Positions 60,491-64,000 of a stretch of DNA of 64,000 nucleotides are shown here, piece after piece. Positions within the stretch are counted from its first letter, which is position 1. Every line of letters starts with the position of its first letter. Position numbers and translations under genes: made by a program. The DNA lies in contig BCIV01000009.1 of assembly GCA_001600055.1 (NCBI GenBank), positions 714,311 through 778,310 on the forward strand, in the 5' to 3' direction. Source of the stretch: Filobasidium wieringae (taxonomy: Eukaryota; Basidiomycota; Tremellomycetes; Filobasidiales; Filobasidiaceae). The notes under the pieces are model-generated. The model saw nothing but the letters and a program-made list of their open reading frames with translations, ran no database searches and was not told where the DNA came from.

Positions 60491-63400
60491 ATGTCACCTC
60501 AATCAAATCCCACCACTCAGACCCACGCTTCCAACCAACAAAACCACCCCAACCCCTCCTCTACTAACCCCGGAGATTCTCCGTTCGACCTGTCCTCATT
60601 CATCGCATTTCCTACTGCCAATTCCATTGGACACCTGCCAGCGGGGAACGACGAGCTCTATCGCGCTTTTGCGCAGGGAATCAAGGGGGGTGCTCAAGGC
60701 ACGGACGGTGCGGCCGGGAATGACTTTGCGCAAGGACAGAGTAGCGGTCAGAACCAGAATGCGTCGCAGAACGGACAGAAGGGGGATGGGTTGTCTCCTT
60801 ATGGATTGGACCCTTCGGCTTTTCATAGTTCCGTGCGATTCCAGGTGAGTTGACTGGCCTTAAGTCAGACGTTGTTCCCGAATACTGATCCTTCACGTGG
60901 ATTCTCCTTGCAGTTACCGGCCTTCTTGAACCCTACCAATTCCCGCCCAGCCTACCCAAACGGTGCAGAAGCTTGGTCGGGGTACGGAAACAACTCCACA
61001 AAGGCCTTGGAAGGGATGTACAACCAAAACTTGCCCCAGAAAGGTCAATCGACCCAGACTGGTAACGGGAACAACAACGCTTCTGGGGGTCCGTTTAGTA
61101 ATGGAGGGAACCAGATGTTCCCTGGTAACAACAATAACAACGGGAACAACAACAGCAACAACAATTGGAATGCATCTAGCCAGGTGGGACAGGGAACGGG
61201 AGCGATTGCGGTGGGTCAACAAGGCGCGTCGGGAGCCCAGAACGGTCAAATGCCCGGATTAGGGGAGGGACATAATGATGCAGGAGGACTAGATCATTGG
61301 GATAATTGGAACTTTTCGTAAGCCATTGTAACGATCTTCGATCGACGCGATTTCGATTCTGATTGCCATTCCTTCTGATCAATACAGCGTCGACAACTCG
61401 AAACCATTCATGTCGGTCAACTCGTACGGTTATGGCTCCAACCCGATGGCCCAAACACCTTACTCGGTGAACGGGCCCATGCAGAATACCGGAAGATCGA
61501 CTTCTTCCGGCATATCTCAAGTCATGGGTTCTGGAGGCGGTCATGACGTTTCCATGCCTACTTCCGCTCTCCTACCCAACTCGGCTTACCCAGACTCGTC
61601 CGCCTTCGCTTCTTCGTCGCGTATGACTTTCGGACAGGATAACACTCCTGTAGGACAATTGTCTGGGAACGGACAGTTCCAATCGTCAGATGAGAACGCG
61701 TTCGCTTCTTCATCGTCAGGGAATACCGCACCCGCTGCTGCTTCTCTGATCGCCTCGAACGGGTTAGGGGGTTTGGTCAATCCTGGAACGTTGGCAACTA
61801 CTACTCCGGCTGGACCTAACATGCCTGGATTGTACTCGACCACTGGGTTCGATATTGTTAGCGTGCTAGCAAAGGTCGCAGGGAGGAGTAACCCCAAAAC
61901 GGTCTTGGGACCAGTCGATTGTAGTTGTAGCTTCGTCGTTTCGGTGAGTTCGTTGTCGCACACACGGATGTCAGCGATAGGTGAGCTGACAAACTGAATT
62001 TCAAACAGGACGTGCGGAAGTTTGATTGCCCTATCGTGTATACATCCCCTACATTCAGCCAATTGACGGGGTACGAAGCGAGAGAGATCCTCGGTCGGAA
62101 CTGTCGGTTCTTGCAAAGCCCTGATGCGGACGTCGCAAAGGGTTCGAGAAGAAAGTACACCGACAACGTCGCGGTGGCGCATATGAAGAGACTGTTACAG
62201 GCCGGTAAAGAATGTCAGGCGAGTTTAATCAATTATAGGAAAGGTGGAACCCCTTTGTGAGTCATTAGGAGTGACGAGCTCATACGAGACCTACTGGCTT
62301 ACCGAATTGTTACCGGACAATTTCAGCATCAACTTGGTCACTGTCGTACCTATCACTTGGGATAGCGATGAAATCGCTTACCACGTTGGGTTCCAAGTCG
62401 ACCTGGTCGAACAGCCCAATGCCATCCTACGTAACATGAGGGATGGATCTTATCAAGTCAACTATACCGTCCAGAACAATCCTGAACCTCCTATGAAACC
62501 TGCGGCTAAACCCATCATCGCTCCGCCTCCACCTTCTTCTATCGGGATCTCGCAGGAACAGTTGAGCTTGTTGAGTCGAAGTACGCAGACGGCCGTCTTG
62601 GCCGGCGGGGAGGAAGTCGGGAAATTTGAGTGGTTGAAGTTGGTACTCGGAGAGACAGATGGTTAGTACTGCCATGCAGAAGCACTTGTGGATTAGAGAC
62701 TGATTCGCGGCGACGGCACGTTAGACTTTGTACACGTCCTCTCCCTCAAGGGTCAATTCCAATACGTCTCCCCGAGTGTCCGAAAAGTCTTGGAATACGA
62801 TCCGGAAGAACTGATCAACAAGCATATCTCGGATATCTGTCATCCCTCTGATATCGTCCCCGTCATGCGTGAATTGAAAGATGCCACTCATACCCCTTCG
62901 GACGGAAGACAACCTCAGCCTATCAACATGCTTTTCCGAGTGAGGAGGAAGAGGAGTGGGTATATCTGGTTGGAGAGTAGCGGGAGGGTCCAGATCGAGG
63001 CGGGTAAGGGAAGGAAGGCGATGGTCCTTACCGGAAGGGAGAGGAGTATCCCTGCCTTTTGTTGGAAGGCTTTGGATGATCATGGTGGACTTGGGGATAC
63101 TGAGGTTTGGGCCAAGGTTTCCCTCGATGGGCTCATCCTGTGGACCACTGGGGCTGTCAATGATCTGTTCGGAACCCGACCGAACGATCTGATAGGGAAG
63201 AGTCTTTATGCTTTCATGGCGGGGGGCGATAACGGTCCTCCCGGTCCCGATGGGCATTCTTCCGCTTTGGCTGTGGAAAAGGCCATCTCGAACTCTGCCG
63301 ATGGGTTGCCTAAACGGGGAGCTACTTCGGTTCGACATCAGATCATCGGGATGGATGGGAGGACGAGGGAAGTCCAATCCAACTTTTTCGCCGCTGGATC

Positions 63401-63866
63401 TTCCTCTGCCGGTCCTATCACCCCCCCACGTGAATCCCCCGAGACCCCGGATGATGATCTGAGGAGTAATAGTAGCGCCATCATCGAGGCGTTACCTTTC
63501 CAGATCATGGTCCAGATCAAATCCGCCCCCAGCGGAATCCAAAAACCGAAAACGGCCATCATGCATCCTCTTACCGAGAACGTATTCGAGGAGATGGACA
63601 CCACTCGAGGGACTTCTTGGCAATACGAAGTCCATCAGCTCAAGACGGCCAACCGAAAGTTGAAAGATGAGATCCGAGCGTTCAAGACGTCCCAGAGAGG
63701 GAGCAAGAACTCGGACGCGGAGGCGGAATTGAAAAAGGCCAAGAACAAGAAAAGAAAGGCAAACGAGAGTGGACCTCAGCCTACGACGGATCATCCTACT
63801 CCTTTACATCAGCAGACACCTGGGTTCGGTTTGGCCACTGGACAGTTATACAAGACCTGGTCGTAG
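60491..63866 (+). CDS. BWC1: White collar 1-like blue-light photoreceptor (LOV/PAS), no GATA finger
   Basis: Flavin-binding light sensor that works with a Wc-2-type partner to control light-responsive genes. The N-terminus is Asn/Gln/Gly-rich and disordered (60491-61800). The LOV domain runs from about 61850 to 62460: KFDCPIVYTSPTFSQLTGYE, ILGRNCRFLQSPDA with the photoactive Cys in NCRFLQ (near residue 470), SLINYRKGGTP and VGFQVDLVEQ. A second PAS follows (LKGQFQYVSPSVRKVLEYDP, HISDICHPSDIVPVMREL), then a third (KVSLDGLILWTTGAVNDLFG, near 63115-63180). The C-terminus has a coiled segment (ANRKLKDEIRAFKTSQRG) and a basic KKAKNKKRK signal, and stops at 63866 with no CX2C GATA zinc finger. This matches Cryptococcus Bwc1, whose partner Bwc2 supplies DNA binding. 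Introns include 60845-60913, 61319-61388, about 61944-62008 and 62257-62326. Confidence 0.92.
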
Positions 63867-64000
63867 GGTTCGGTGTCCTCGTCACCTCTCGCAAACGGTG
63901 ATCCTCTCTTTTATCGTGGTAATGATAACCTGTATCGATCTCTACCTGTGTACGAGCGACGTGAAGAGTCTAGAGCGTGAAGAAACGCCAATCAAAATGT
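63867..64000. other. BWC1 3' flank to window end
   Basis: Only 134 bp past the BWC1 stop; no feature seen. Confidence 0.4.

Overview
The window looks like a nuclear segment of a basidiomycete yeast-like fungus, most likely Tremellomycetes (Cryptococcus/Kwoniella/Tremella grade). The reasons are tight gene packing, many short GT-AG introns (about 45-70 nt) in nearly every gene, CT-rich promoters, and a white-collar-1 protein with LOV and PAS domains but no GATA zinc finger, as known for Cryptococcus Bwc1. All exon models here were read by eye. Ends and domain calls are better supported than individual splice sites.

Layout. 1-2.4 kb: gene-poor, repeat-bearing DNA with one ambiguous base (684). 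2.4-16 kb: UBP8-like SAGA deubiquitinase (+), nodulin-like MFS transporter (-), SKI2 DEVH helicase (+) and FIG4-type phosphoinositide phosphatase (-). 16-25.7 kb: PRCC-domain protein (+), MAPR/cytochrome b5-like membrane protein (-), adenosine kinase (+), Rho2-like GTPase (+), INO80 subunit IES2 (-), LSM6 (+) and RPL9 (-). 26-36.9 kb: SSZ1 Hsp70 (+), a UPF0538 gene overlapping a GSKIP-domain gene (-), a homeodomain protein with two RFX-like modules (+), and a Zn2Cys6 transcription factor (-). 37.4-51.7 kb: G-patch/DUF4187 protein (-), Pho85-type cyclin (-), velvet-domain protein (+), RSA4/Notchless (+) and a VHS-GAT trafficking protein (-). 52.5-53 kb: two tandem intron-containing tRNA-Thr(AGT) genes. 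53-64 kb: POL12 (-), a DNAJC3/P58-like ER co-chaperone (+), a 2 kb intergenic region, and BWC1 (+).

Most genes are housekeeping: RNA decay and processing (SKI2, LSM6, PRCC, G-patch), ribosome biogenesis and translation (RPL9, SSZ1, RSA4), chromatin (UBP8, IES2), replication (POL12) and endolysosomal trafficking (FIG4, VHS-GAT). They are arranged as alternating convergent and divergent pairs, not as a pathway cluster. Four putative regulators stand out: the homeodomain/RFX-like protein, the Zn2Cys6 factor, the velvet protein and BWC1.

The most unusual signals are: the homeodomain protein with tandem RFX-like modules, whose two duplicated Trp codons are split by introns at the same point; a Zn2Cys6 cluster spread over 8-, 13- and 15-nt micro-exons; a GSKIP/UPF0538 pair that either overlaps or is fused; an SSZ1 start codon split by an intron; and paired MCB boxes with a 13-bp inverted repeat in the POL12/co-chaperone promoter.
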